From Streptomyces klenkii (GTDB lineage Bacteria; Actinomycetota; Actinomycetes; Streptomycetales; Streptomycetaceae): a stretch of DNA of 64,000 nucleotides. The notes beneath the pieces were generated by a model. It worked only from the letters and a program-made list of their open reading frames with translations. It was not told the DNA's origin and did no database searches. Made by a program: the position numbers and the translations under genes. How positions within the stretch are numbered: the first letter of the stretch is position 1; the number at the start of each line of letters is the position of its first letter. Of this stretch, positions 1-9,761 are shown piece after piece. The stretch covers positions 48,629 through 112,628 of the forward strand of contig NZ_RBAM01000016.1 of NCBI RefSeq assembly GCF_003626645.1. The letters run 5' to 3'.

Positions 1-85
1 AACCATATCTTCCATGGGTGCATTGGGGCCGCCCGGCGCACTCGCAGCCCACTGCATAGGACACGGGCCTTAGTCCACAAGCCGA

Positions 86-123
86 GCGCCCCGCGAAGCC
101 CTCGGCAGGGCTTAGCGGGGCGC
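86..123. terminator. Bidirectional hairpin terminator
   Basis: A 9-bp arm (GCGCCCCGC) pairs with GCGGGGCGC. After one mismatch a further 7 bp pair (AAGCCCT with AGGGCTT) around a CGGC loop. It lies downstream of the minus-strand L,D-transpeptidase gene and fits its transcription end. I see no gene in bases 1-196. Confidence 0.65.
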
Positions 124-196
124 AGTCGCGGCGGGGCGCCGGCACGGCGTCACCGCGTCACCGGTGGCCGGAAAGCGGCACCGGAAGGCGTCGGCG

Positions 197-1381
197 TTAC
201 TTCAGGGCGCTGCGCTTCTGCCACTGGTCCCAGCTCTCCTGCCAGACCTCCAGGCCGTTGCCGGGGTCGGTGACCTTGGTGCTGGTGGTGTTCTTGACCT
301 CGACGGTGGAGCCGATGGGGAGGAAGTCGTAGGCGCGCTTGGCGTCCGAGGTGGTCATGCCGAAGCAGCCGTGGCTGTTGTTCTCCACGCCGATGGAGTT
401 GTTCCACGGCGCGGAGTGCAGGAAGGTGCCGGAGGCGGTGAGGTGCGTGACCCACTTCGCGTCCAGCATCCACTCGTTGCCGTGGCCGATGGTGGCGGAG
501 TCCATGACCTCGTCGGCGTTCTTGCTGCGGACGGTGTGGACGCCGCCGCGGGTGGGGTCGACCGCGGAGCCGGCGGAGCCCTTGATGGTGCCGACGGCCT
601 TGCCGTCCTCGTACATGGTGAGGGTGTGCGAGGGCACGTCGATGACGGCCTTGTGGTCGGCGCCTATGGTGAAGCCGAAGTCGTAGTTGCGCGCGAACAC
701 GCCGCCCTCGCCGGTGTCGACGCCGGCCAGCAGGCCCTTGACGGAGACCTTGGTGCCGCTGGGCCAGTAGGTCTTGGGCCGCCAGTCGATGCGGTCCTGG
801 CCGGACCAGTCCTTCACCCAGCCCCAGCCGCCCTCCACCTTCGGCTCGGAGGTGACGGTCAGGGACTTCTCGATCTCGGCGCGCTTGCTCTTGTCCACGG
901 GGTGGTCGAAGAGGATCGAGACGGGCATGCCCGTGCCCACGGTCTGCCCGTTGGAGGGGGTGTTGGCGAGCTTGTTGACGCTGTCCGCCGCCTGCGTGGT
1001 GAAGGTCGCGCTCGCGGAGGCCTCCTTGCCCTTGCCGTCCTTGCCGCCCTTGGCCTTGGAGCGCACGGTGTAGGTCGTCTGCGGGCCGGCCTTGCCGTCG
1101 GAGGTCCAGGTGGCGCCGTCCTCGGCGAGCTTGCCGGGCACCTTGTCACCCTTGGTGTCCTTGACCTCGACCTCCGTCAGCCGCCCGCCCTCGGCGCGCA
1201 CGGATATCGGGGAGCCGAATTTCACGTCCTTGCCGTCGCCGGGCGTGACGGTGATCTTCGGCTCGGCCCCCGCGTCGATACCGGCCCCGCCCGAACCTCC
1301 CGAACAGGCGCTGAGCACCAGCGAGCCCACAAGAGCGGCGGATGCCCACAGGGCGGAGCGACGACCCGTTCCGAGGTGCAC
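197..1381 (-). CDS. L,D-transpeptidase lipoprotein (Ig-like + YkuD)
   Basis: This 394-residue envelope lipoprotein should make 3-3 peptidoglycan cross-links outside the membrane. The GTG start gives a short basic N-terminus, a hydrophobic stretch and a lipobox LSAC, with the lipidated Cys at residue 26. Two Ig-like segments follow, as in the actinobacterial Ldt family, and then the YkuD catalytic domain. Its signature is GTFLHSAPW followed by SHGCFGM, with the nucleophile Cys near residue 339. The C-terminal tail is rich in Trp and Gln, as is usual for mycobacterial and streptomycete Ldts. Family assignment is firm; the specific physiological role is inferred. Confidence 0.93.
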   Translation of the reverse strand: MHLGTGRRSALWASAALVGSLVLSACSGGSGGAGIDAGAEPKITVTPGDGKDVKFGSPISVRAEGGRLTEVEVKDTKGDKVPGKLAEDGATWTSDGKAGPQTTYTVRSKAKGGKDGKGKEASASATFTTQAADSVNKLANTPSNGQTVGTGMPVSILFDHPVDKSKRAEIEKSLTVTSEPKVEGGWGWVKDWSGQDRIDWRPKTYWPSGTKVSVKGLLAGVDTGEGGVFARNYDFGFTIGADHKAVIDVPSHTLTMYEDGKAVGTIKGSAGSAVDPTRGGVHTVRSKNADEVMDSATIGHGNEWMLDAKWVTHLTASGTFLHSAPWNNSIGVENNSHGCFGMTTSDAKRAYDFLPIGSTVEVKNTTSTKVTDPGNGLEVWQESWDQWQKRSALK

Positions 1382-1519
1382 GGTGAGACGACCTTTCTGG
1401 CTTTCTGCGCGTTATTCCTTCGCTCGTACAGATGATCCACACGCGTGTGCGGTTGCAGGAAGAAAAGAAACATTTGTGCATCAGAAGCCGGAAGGCCGGA
1501 CTCCGCCCTGTGGGGGCGA

Positions 1520-1891
1520 TCAGACTGACGGGTCGTCGCCGACGCTGACCGCCTTGTTCTCGCCGTCGACGAAGACCACGCGCGGCTTGAGGGCGCGGGC
1601 CTCGGCGTCCTCGACCGACGCGTAGGCGATGATGATCACGATGTCGCCGGGGGCGACGAGACGGGCGGCGGCGCCGTTGATGCAGACCACGCCGGAGCCG
1701 CGCTCGCCCTCGATGACGTAGGTCTCCAGGCGCGAGCCGTTGTTGACGTCGACGATGTGGACCTGCTCGCCGGGCAGCAGGTCGGCCTGCTCCATCAGCA
1801 CGGGGTCGAGGGTCAGCGAGCCCACGTAATGGAGGTCGGCCCCGGTGACGGTCGCGCGGTGGATCTTGGACTTGAGCATGGTGCGGTACAT
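1520..1891 (-). CDS. panD: Aspartate 1-decarboxylase
   Basis: The 123-residue pyruvoyl enzyme converts L-aspartate to beta-alanine, the pantothenate/CoA/phosphopantetheine precursor. The start MYRTMLKSKIHRATVT matches the family N-terminus. The self-cleavage site is Gly24-Ser25 (YVGSLTLDP), which generates the pyruvoyl group, and the family segments NNGSRLETYVI and INGAAARLV are present. A much longer upstream reading frame is not family-like. The gene is divergent from the large PKS gene, with 235 bp between starts. That suggests, but does not prove, that beta-alanine or phosphopantetheine supply is tied to the cluster. It could equally be the ordinary housekeeping panD. Confidence 0.95.
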   Translation of the reverse strand: MYRTMLKSKIHRATVTGADLHYVGSLTLDPVLMEQADLLPGEQVHIVDVNNGSRLETYVIEGERGSGVVCINGAAARLVAPGDIVIIIAYASVEDAEARALKPRVVFVDGENKAVSVGDDPSV

Positions 1892-2126
1892 GGAGACTCC
1901 TGATGTGTCGGCTCCCTGCCTGCTCGTGCAGGTCAAGGGCTCTCTCCGCACCTTACAACGGGCCCCTGACAGGGCCGCTCGCCCGGGCTGCCGGAGCGGG
2001 CGCGCGGGGCGCGGCGGACGGGCGGGGCCGCTTCGCCGCCCCGGTTTGGTGCGCCGCTCCACCTCCCGAATGAGTGAAGAAACAGGGTGGTTCACTATCC
2101 GCACCCGCCCGGGAAATGCCTCACCC
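1892..2126. promoter_or_regulatory. Divergent panD/PKS intergenic region
   Basis: This 235-bp stretch separates the two divergent start codons and must hold both promoters. I see no convincing -35/-10 pair or operator by eye. An alternative PKS start (ATG at 2070) lies inside it, so the true gap may be shorter. Confidence 0.4.
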
Positions 2127-5100
2127 ATGGAGCCCTTCGCCCCTCCACCCGCCCCGCACGAACACGAACCCGTCGCCGTCGTGGGCACGGCCTGCCGGCT
2201 CCCCGGCGGCATCACCGGCCTCGGCGGCCTGTGGACGGCCCTCGCCGAGGAGAGAGACCTGATCACCGCGGGCCCGCCGGCCGGCCGGGTGGACGCGGCC
2301 CGCTTCCTGGACCCCGACGTGGAGCGCCCCGGCAAGGCGTACACGATGGCCGGCGGCTACCTCGGGGACGTCTCCGGCTTCGACCCCGAGTACTTCGGCA
2401 TCTCGCCGCGCGAGGCCACGCACATGGACCCGCAGCAGCGGATGCTGCTGGAGATGACGGCCGAGGCGCTGGACGACGCGGCGATCGACGCGGCGGGCCT
2501 CGCCGGGTCGGACACGGCCGTCTTCGTCGGCATCAGCGACATGTCCTACGGCGGCTTGCAGATGGCCCGGCCCGAGGAGGTCACGGCGTACGCGATGAGC
2601 GGCTCCGCGCTGTCGATCGCGGCCAACCGGCTCAGTTACGTCTTCGACCTGCGCGGCCCCAGCATCGCCGTGGACACCGCCTGTTCCTCGTCGCTCACGG
2701 CCGTACACCAGGCGTGCGAGACGCTGCGGGCGGGCCGCGGCCGGGTCGCCCTCGCGGGCGGCGCGAACCTGCTCCTCAGCCCGTACCACTTCATCGGCTT
2801 CTCGCGCGCCCTGATGCTCTCGCCGCGCGGGCGCTGCGCTGCGTTCTCCGCCGGAGCCGACGGCTACGTACGGGCCGAGGGCGGCGGGATGGTGGTGCTG
2901 AAACGACTCTCCGACGCGCTGGCGGACGGGGACCGCGTGCACGCGGTCATCGCGGCCAGCGGCGCCAACTGCGACGGCAACACCTCGGGGATGACCGTGC
3001 CGAGCACGGAGATGCAGCAGCGGCTGCTGCACGAGGTGTACGAGCGGGCCGGGACCGGCCCCGACCAGGTGCTGTACTTCGAGGCGCACGGCACGGGCAC
3101 GCCCGTGGGCGACCCGCTGGAGTGCCGGGCCGTCGGCGAGGCGCTGGGCCTGCGGCGGGCGAACGGGCCGCTGCCCATCGGGTCGGTGAAGACCAACCTG
3201 GGGCACGCGGAGCCCGCGTCGGGCATGGCGGGCCTGTTCAAGGGGATGCTGGTGCTGCGGCACGGCCGGATCCCGGCGTCGCTGCACGGCGAGCCCGCCA
3301 ACCCGGAGATCGACTTCGCCGGGCTGAACCTCAGCCCGGTCGGCAGCATGCGCCCCGTGGCGGACTGCGGTGACGGCGGCGTGGTCGGGGTGAACAGCTT
3401 CGGCTTCGGCGGCGCGAACGCGCACGTGGTGCTGGGCGCGGCGCCGCCGCGGCAGCGCACGGTGCCGGCCGGGCCGCGGGGCCCCCTGCCGCTCGTGGTG
3501 TCCGCGCGCACCCGCAAGGCGCTGTCGGAGGCGGCCCGCGCCGTCGCGGAACGGCTGGACGGCGTCGGCGACCACGAGTTCTACGACGTGTGCTGGACGG
3601 CCTCCCGCAGGCGGACGCGGCACCCGCACCGCGCGGCCGTCCTGGCCGCGGGGCCCGGGGACGCGGCGGCGCAGCTCGCGGCCCTCGCGGCGGACGAGAA
3701 CGCGCTGGCGGCCGCCTCCGCGCACGTCGAACGGCCCGCGCAGGGCGGCGTGGTGTTCGCCTTCTGCGGCAACGGCACGCAGTGGGCGGGCATGGGCGCG
3801 GCCCTGATGGCACAAGAGCCGGCGTTCCGCACGGCGGTCGGGGAGGCGGACCGGCACCTGGAGCCGCTGCTGGGCTGGTCGGTGGCGGAGCTGCTGGCGG
3901 CGGGGGCGGGGGCGGACGCGGGTTTGGAGGACACGCCCGGCGAGCGGGGGATGGCCGGCGCCGAGCGGATGGGCGATACCGCGTTCGCGCAGCCCGCGCT
4001 GTTCGCCTTCCAACTCGGGCTCGTCGCGCTTCTGGAGGAGTACGGGGCCGTTCCGGCCGCCGTGCTGGGGCACAGTGTCGGCGAGGTCGCGGCGGCGTAC
4101 GTCTGCGGGGCGCTGGACCTGCCGGCCGCGGCGCGCGTGGTCGCCGAGCGCAGCCGGGCGCAGGCCGCGACGGCCGGTACGGGGCGGATGGCCGCGGTCG
4201 GGCTGGGCGAGCAGGAGGCGGCGGAGGCGATCGCGGGGTACGGCGGGCGGCTGGAGGTCGCCGCGGTGAACAGCGCCCGGGACGTGACGGTGTCCGGGGA
4301 GCCGGGAGCGCTGCGGGAGCTGGGCCGGGAACTGGCCGTCCGGGACGTGCCGTTCCGCGAGCTCGCCGTGGACCACGGCTTCCACAGCGCCGCGATGGAC
4401 CCGGTCGAGGAGCCGCTGCGGGCGGGCCTGGCCGGCCTCGTCTCCCGCGAGCCGCGGCTGCCGATGTACTCCACGGTGACGGGCGGGCTCGTCACCGCCG
4501 GGCAGCTGGACGCCGCGTACTGGTGGCACAACGCCCGCCGTCCGGTGCGGTTCGCGGACGCGGTGGGGCGGGCGGCCGGGGCGGGGCTCGCGGCGGTGGT
4601 GGAGATCGCCCCGCACCCGGGCCTGGCCGGTGCACTGAACCGCATCGCCTCCGACGCCCGGAGCGGCTCGTTCCCCGTCGTCTCCCCCGTGACCCGGGAG
4701 CTGTGCGACGGCGCGGCCGTACGCCGGGCCGCCCTGCGGCTGCTGGCCGCGGGAAGCGTGAACGGCGTGCACGGCAACGGCGGGGGCGGCGTGGACCGCT
4801 GGTTCCCGCGGCCCGGCGCGGTCACGGGCCTGCCGTCCTATCCGTGGCAGCGCGAGCCGTACTGGCACGGCACTCCGGAGCACTGGGTGCGGACCAGCGG
4901 CGACGGCGTGCTGGTGCACCCGCTGCTCGGCGAGCGCGCCCCCGTCCTGGAGCCGACGTGGCACACGCCCGTCGAGCGCACCCGTACGCCGTGGCTGGCC
5001 GACCACCGCGTCGCCGGGGCCGTGGTGATGCCCGCGACGGGGTTCGTCGAACTGGCCCTGGCCGCCGGGCGGGAGGCGTTCGGCGGCCCGGCCGAGCTCG

Positions 5101-8100
5101 ACGACCTGGAGATCACCCGTGCGCTGCCGCTGACCTGGGACGCGGCGATGGACGTGCGCTTGCAGACGTCGCTGTCGGACGAGGACGGCATCGTGCGCGT
5201 CGCCAGCCGCACCGGCGACTCGGGCGGCTGGCGGCTGCACGCCCGCGGCCGGATCCGGCGCCTGGCGGCCGAACGGCCCGCGCCGGCCGACCCGGCGGAG
5301 GTGCGCGGGCGGTTGCCCGGCCGCGTCACCGGCGAGGAGCACTACGCCGCGGTCGCCGCGGCGGGCCTGGCCTACGGCCCGGCGTTCCGGGTGCTGCGCG
5401 AGCTGCGCACCGGCCCCGGCGAGGTCCTCGCCGCGTACCACTGCGACCCGCCGGACGACGGCTACGGCGGGTACGTGGTCCATCCCGCGCTGCTCGACGG
5501 GGCCCTCCAGGCCGGGGCGCCGCTGCTGGCGGACGCGGAGACCGGCTTCCTGCCGTCGGCCGTCGACGGGGTCCGCATGTGGGCGCCGCCGCCCGCGGAC
5601 GGGCTGGTGCACGTGCGGCAGCGCTCGCGCAGCTCGCGCGAGGCCGTGTGGGACATCACGGTCGTGGGCGAGGACGGCGCGGTGGCGCTGGAGCTGACGG
5701 GCTGCCGCCTCCAGCGGCTGGTCCTGCCGGCCGGGGACCGCGGCGAGGAGTACGTCCCGGTGCTGCGCGCCGCGCCGCTGCCCGGCCAGCCGGTGCCGGC
5801 GTGGGTACCGCCGTCGCCGGCCGAGGTGGCCGCGGCGGCGGAGGGGGAGCTGGAGCGGCTGCGGAGGCTGCCGTCGATCCAGCGGTACGGGACGGCCGAC
5901 ACGCTTCTGCGGCGGCTCACCGGGGCCGGTGCGGCCCGGGCCTTCGCGCAGCTGCTCCCGGGACAGGACGCCTTCACGTTCGGCGACCTCCTGGACGCCG
6001 GGGTGCTGCCGCGGCACGAGGGGCTGGTGAGGCTGCTGGCGCGCACGGCGGAGAAGGAGGGGTTGCTGGAGCCCGCCGGGGAGGGCTGGCGGCGGCTGGG
6101 GACCGGGGAGCCGCCGGAGGCGCGCGAGGTGTCCGGGCTCGCCGACTACCTCCCCGCGCACGCCCTCAGCCTGCGTTTCGCCACACGGTTGCCGGAGCTG
6201 CTCCGCGGGCGGTGCGACCCCCTGGAGCTGCTGTTCCAGGACAGCGGCCCGGAGCTGGTCCAGCAGTACTACGACATCAACCCGCCGGTCGCGGTCCACA
6301 ACGACATGGCCGCCGCGCTGCTGGCCGCACTGATCCGCGCCTGGCCCGCGGACCGGCCGTTGCGCGTCCTGGAGGTGGGCGCCGGCACCGGCGGGCTGAC
6401 CGTGCGCCTCTTGCCGCTGCTGGACGACCGCGCCCAGTACGTCTTCAGCGACGTCTCCGGCGCCTTCTTCCCGACGGCTCAGGCCCGGCTCGGCGAGAAC
6501 CCCTGCCTGACGTACCGCGTCTACGACCTGGACACCGACCCGGAGGAACAGGGCTTCGACGCGGGCTCCTTCGACGTCGTCGTCGCCGGGTTCGCCCTGC
6601 ACACGGCCACCGACCTGCGGGCGGCCCTGCGGCGGCTCGCGCGGCTGACCGCCCCGGGCGGCCATCTGCTGGCGCTGGAGCTGCACGATCCGGAGGTCGT
6701 GGCGCTGCTGTTCGCCACGCTGGAGGACTTCTGGGAGGTCCGCGATCCGGAGCTGCGGCCCGAAAGCATCCTGCTGCCGCGCGAGCAGTGGCCGGACGTG
6801 CTGGCCGGGAGCGGATTCCGGGACGCGGTGCACCTGGGAGTCGCGGACGCGCCCCTGAACGAGCACTTGTCGCTGCTCCTCGCCCGTACCCCGGCGGAGG
6901 CCCGTACCCCGGCGGAGAGAGGTGCCCCGCCGGCCGTCCCCGCCGGGCCGCCCGCCCGCGACTCCTGGCTCCTCGTCACCGAGGACGCCTCCGAGAGCGC
7001 CCTGGGCACGCTGGTGGCCGCGGAGCTGACCGCCGCGGGCCGCACGGCGGCGCGCGTGGTGCCGCTGCCGGAGGGCGCGGAGGGGTGGCAGGACGTCCTG
7101 CGGGAGGCGCCGTCCGCGGCAGTGGTGCTCATGCTGGGCACGGCGGCGGACCGGGCCGCCGAAGGCGACCCCGCCGCCTGCACGGAGACGGCCGTGCGCC
7201 GGGCGGCCGCGCTGCGTTCCCTCACCCTCGCCGATCAGGCGCTGCAAGGCACGGCGCGGCGCCACCTCGTCCTGGTGACCCACCCCTGCGGGGCCCTGCC
7301 CGCCCCGGAACGGCCGGCCTTCCCCGGCCAGGCGGCGGTCTGGGGCGCGACCCGTACCCTGGCCAACGAATCGGGCATGACCGTACGGCGCGTCTCTCTC
7401 GACCGCGGGCCGGGCCCGGCCGAGGACGCGGTGCGGCTGGCCCGCGAGCTCCTCGCCGCCGCGCCCGAGGCCGAGCAGGACGAGGACGAGGTCGCGCTGA
7501 CCCGGGGCGGCCGGTTCGTCCACCGCTTCGAGCGCGCCGCGCCGGTCCCGGAGCCGGCCGGTCCGGACAGCGGGGTCGCCTACCGGCTGCACGTCCAGGA
7601 CCAGGGCCTGGCCTACGGGCTGCGGTGGACCGAGACGACCGCCGGGGAGCCGGGGCCGGACGAGGTGGTGATCGCGGTACGCGCCGCGGCGCTCAACTAC
7701 CGCGACGTGATGGTCGCTACGGGGCTCCTGCCGCCGATGGCCGAGGACGGCGTCTCCTCGGAGGACTATCTGGGCCTGGAGGGGGCCGGGGTCGTCACCG
7801 CCGCCGGGGAGGACGTCACGGAACTCGCCGTGGGTGACCGGGCGTTCGGCCTGTTCCCGGGCGCCTTCGCCTCCCACGTGCGGATCCCGGCCGCCGCCCT
7901 GCGCCCGGTTCCCGGCGGCATGACCTTCGCGGAGGCCGCGACCCTGCCGGCGGTGTTCTTCACCGTCCAGCACGGTCTCAAGCACCTCGCGCGCCTCCGG
8001 CCGGGCGAGACGCTCCTCGTCCACGGCGCCGCGGGCGGAGTCGGCCTGGCCGCCGCGCAGTACGCCTCGCTCGTCGGCGCCCGGGTCATCGCGACGGCCG

Positions 8101-9761
8101 GCAGCCCCGCCAAGCGGGAGGTGGCACGCGCCCTCGGCGCGGAACTGGTGCTGGACTCGCGCACCCACGCCTTCGCCGACCTGGTCCGTGCCCACACGGG
8201 CGGCCGGGGCGTCGACGTCGTGCTGAACTCGCTCAGCGGCGAGGCGGCGGCCCGCACCCGTGAACTCCTCGCCCCCTGCGGGCGGTTCATCGAGCTCGGC
8301 AAGCGGGACGTCCTCGGCAACCAGCGCATGCTCCAGCGGGCCCTGGCCGGGAACTCCACGCACTGCGTCGTGGACGCCGCCGGCCTGGTCTGGCAGGCGC
8401 CCGGCCACGCGGCCGTCGTGTTCGACGAGGTCCTCGCGCACGTCCGGGCGGGCGACTACCTTCCGCTGCCCCACCTGGCCTACCCCGCCCACCGCGTCGA
8501 GGAGGCGTTCCGCCTCCTCCAGCACTCCAAGCACATGGGCAAGATCGTGATCACGTTCGACGAACCGGTCCCCGTCCACCGCGCGCCCCGCTCCCCGCGG
8601 CCCGCCGCCGACGGGACGTGGCTCGTCACCGGAGGCCTGGGCGGCTTCGGCGCGGAGACCGCCCGCCGGCTGGCCGCGCGCGGCACCCGCCGGCTGGACC
8701 TCGTCAGCAGGCGCGGCGAGGACGCTCCCGAGGCCGGCGAACTACTCGCCGGGCTGCGTGCGCAGGGCATCGACGTACGGGCGCACGCCGCTGACATCAG
8801 CGACGCGGAGGCGGTGCGCGGGCTGGTGGCGGGCCTCGAAGCGGACGGCCGTCCCGTCCGGGGCGTCGTGCACGCCGCCATGCACCTGGAGGACGACCCG
8901 CTGACGGAGCTCACCGACGAACGGCTCCGTGCCGTCCTCGCCCCGAAGTGGACCGGCGCCCTCCTGCTGGACGAGCTGTGCCCGCGAGCGGACTTCGTCG
9001 TCTACTCCTCGATCAGCGCCGCGGTGGGGATGACGCACCAGGCCGCCTACGCGGCGGCCAACCTCGCGATGGAGGCGCTCGTACGGGCGCGGCGGGCCGC
9101 GGGCCGCCCCGGCCTGGCCGTGGCCTGGGGCGCCATCGACCGCGTCGGCTACGTCGCCCGCAACGACCTGGCGGCCGTCCTGAGCGCCGTCGGCGCCCTC
9201 CCCGTCGAACCGGACGACGCCCTGACCGCGATGGACGGCATGCTCGGCAGGGGAACGGAGCGGGCCGCGTTCGCCCGCCTCGACTGGGGCCGGACCACGG
9301 GGCTCTTCCCGTCCGTGAACCGCCCCCGCTTCGCCGGCCTGGTGCCCGCCGTGGTCGAGGGCACCACCTGGCGCCTGGAAGAGCTCCTCGGCCGGCTCGC
9401 CGGCGCCGCCCCCGCCGAGGCCTTCACCCTCGTCGAGGACCTCATCACGTCCATGGTCGCCGACACCCTCCGCATGCCCGCGGAGGAGGTGTACCGGCAC
9501 CGGCCGCTCCAGCAGTACGGCATGGACTCGCTCATGGGCATGGAGATGCTCGCCAAGTTCCGCACACACCTCGACCAGGAGGTGCCGGTCATGGAGCTCC
9601 TGCACTCCGACGGCTCCGTCCACGGCATCACCGAGACCGTCCTGCCCCACCTCATGAAACAGGCCCGGGCCGGCACGGTGCCCGCCGGGCTCCCCGCCCT
9701 GCCCGGCGTGCTCCCGGCCGCGCCCGGCGGCCCGGAGAAGGGCGAGGCGGGCAAGGCGTGA
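2127..9761 (+). CDS. Highly reducing iterative-type type I PKS (KS-AT-DH-cMT-ER-KR-ACP)
   Basis: A 2544-residue, single-module megasynthase. The KS active Cys is at residue 186 (DTACSSS), with HGTGTP and KTNLGHAEP following. The AT Ser is at 650 (GHSVGE), with a GFHS motif closer to malonyl-type HAFH than methylmalonyl YASH. DH catalytic His960 (LADHRVAGAVVMP) and Asp1124 (HPALLDGAL) are present. A C-methyltransferase lies around 1415-1570, with SAM motif EVGAGTGG at about 1418. ER (HGAAGGVG) is near 1966, KR (TGGLGGFG) near 2168 with Ser/Tyr/Asn present (YSSIS, AAYAAAN), and the ACP Ser is 2468 (YGMDSL). All reductive domains look intact. This order is that of fungal HR-PKSs, implying iterative building of a reduced, C-methylated chain. 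The 2127 ATG is chosen because KS homology begins shortly after; 2070 is possible. It overlaps the next gene by 4 bp. Confidence 0.93.
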   Translation: MEPFAPPPAPHEHEPVAVVGTACRLPGGITGLGGLWTALAEERDLITAGPPAGRVDAARFLDPDVERPGKAYTMAGGYLGDVSGFDPEYFGISPREATHMDPQQRMLLEMTAEALDDAAIDAAGLAGSDTAVFVGISDMSYGGLQMARPEEVTAYAMSGSALSIAANRLSYVFDLRGPSIAVDTACSSSLTAVHQACETLRAGRGRVALAGGANLLLSPYHFIGFSRALMLSPRGRCAAFSAGADGYVRAEGGGMVVLKRLSDALADGDRVHAVIAASGANCDGNTSGMTVPSTEMQQRLLHEVYERAGTGPDQVLYFEAHGTGTPVGDPLECRAVGEALGLRRANGPLPIGSVKTNLGHAEPASGMAGLFKGMLVLRHGRIPASLHGEPANPEIDFAGLNLSPVGSMRPVADCGDGGVVGVNSFGFGGANAHVVLGAAPPRQRTVPAGPRGPLPLVVSARTRKALSEAARAVAERLDGVGDHEFYDVCWTASRRRTRHPHRAAVLAAGPGDAAAQLAALAADENALAAASAHVERPAQGGVVFAFCGNGTQWAGMGAALMAQEPAFRTAVGEADRHLEPLLGWSVAELLAAGAGADAGLEDTPGERGMAGAERMGDTAFAQPALFAFQLGLVALLEEYGAVPAAVLGHSVGEVAAAYVCGALDLPAAARVVAERSRAQAATAGTGRMAAVGLGEQEAAEAIAGYGGRLEVAAVNSARDVTVSGEPGALRELGRELAVRDVPFRELAVDHGFHSAAMDPVEEPLRAGLAGLVSREPRLPMYSTVTGGLVTAGQLDAAYWWHNARRPVRFADAVGRAAGAGLAAVVEIAPHPGLAGALNRIASDARSGSFPVVSPVTRELCDGAAVRRAALRLLAAGSVNGVHGNGGGGVDRWFPRPGAVTGLPSYPWQREPYWHGTPEHWVRTSGDGVLVHPLLGERAPVLEPTWHTPVERTRTPWLADHRVAGAVVMPATGFVELALAAGREAFGGPAELDDLEITRALPLTWDAAMDVRLQTSLSDEDGIVRVASRTGDSGGWRLHARGRIRRLAAERPAPADPAEVRGRLPGRVTGEEHYAAVAAAGLAYGPAFRVLRELRTGPGEVLAAYHCDPPDDGYGGYVVHPALLDGALQAGAPLLADAETGFLPSAVDGVRMWAPPPADGLVHVRQRSRSSREAVWDITVVGEDGAVALELTGCRLQRLVLPAGDRGEEYVPVLRAAPLPGQPVPAWVPPSPAEVAAAAEGELERLRRLPSIQRYGTADTLLRRLTGAGAARAFAQLLPGQDAFTFGDLLDAGVLPRHEGLVRLLARTAEKEGLLEPAGEGWRRLGTGEPPEAREVSGLADYLPAHALSLRFATRLPELLRGRCDPLELLFQDSGPELVQQYYDINPPVAVHNDMAAALLAALIRAWPADRPLRVLEVGAGTGGLTVRLLPLLDDRAQYVFSDVSGAFFPTAQARLGENPCLTYRVYDLDTDPEEQGFDAGSFDVVVAGFALHTATDLRAALRRLARLTAPGGHLLALELHDPEVVALLFATLEDFWEVRDPELRPESILLPREQWPDVLAGSGFRDAVHLGVADAPLNEHLSLLLARTPAEARTPAERGAPPAVPAGPPARDSWLLVTEDASESALGTLVAAELTAAGRTAARVVPLPEGAEGWQDVLREAPSAAVVLMLGTAADRAAEGDPAACTETAVRRAAALRSLTLADQALQGTARRHLVLVTHPCGALPAPERPAFPGQAAVWGATRTLANESGMTVRRVSLDRGPGPAEDAVRLARELLAAAPEAEQDEDEVALTRGGRFVHRFERAAPVPEPAGPDSGVAYRLHVQDQGLAYGLRWTETTAGEPGPDEVVIAVRAAALNYRDVMVATGLLPPMAEDGVSSEDYLGLEGAGVVTAAGEDVTELAVGDRAFGLFPGAFASHVRIPAAALRPVPGGMTFAEAATLPAVFFTVQHGLKHLARLRPGETLLVHGAAGGVGLAAAQYASLVGARVIATAGSPAKREVARALGAELVLDSRTHAFADLVRAHTGGRGVDVVLNSLSGEAAARTRELLAPCGRFIELGKRDVLGNQRMLQRALAGNSTHCVVDAAGLVWQAPGHAAVVFDEVLAHVRAGDYLPLPHLAYPAHRVEEAFRLLQHSKHMGKIVITFDEPVPVHRAPRSPRPAADGTWLVTGGLGGFGAETARRLAARGTRRLDLVSRRGEDAPEAGELLAGLRAQGIDVRAHAADISDAEAVRGLVAGLEADGRPVRGVVHAAMHLEDDPLTELTDERLRAVLAPKWTGALLLDELCPRADFVVYSSISAAVGMTHQAAYAAANLAMEALVRARRAAGRPGLAVAWGAIDRVGYVARNDLAAVLSAVGALPVEPDDALTAMDGMLGRGTERAAFARLDWGRTTGLFPSVNRPRFAGLVPAVVEGTTWRLEELLGRLAGAAPAEAFTLVEDLITSMVADTLRMPAEEVYRHRPLQQYGMDSLMGMEMLAKFRTHLDQEVPVMELLHSDGSVHGITETVLPHLMKQARAGTVPAGLPALPGVLPAAPGGPEKGEAGKA

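Noticed and set aside
1845..2126. Extension of the PKS N-terminus upstream to 1845
   Set aside because: It would overlap panD and adds low-complexity residues with no KS homology; KS similarity begins after 2127.
2121..8579. A 2152-codon open frame antisense to the PKS
   Set aside because: It is a high-GC shadow of the PKS frame: Arg/Gly/His-rich translation, no domains, no ribosome site.
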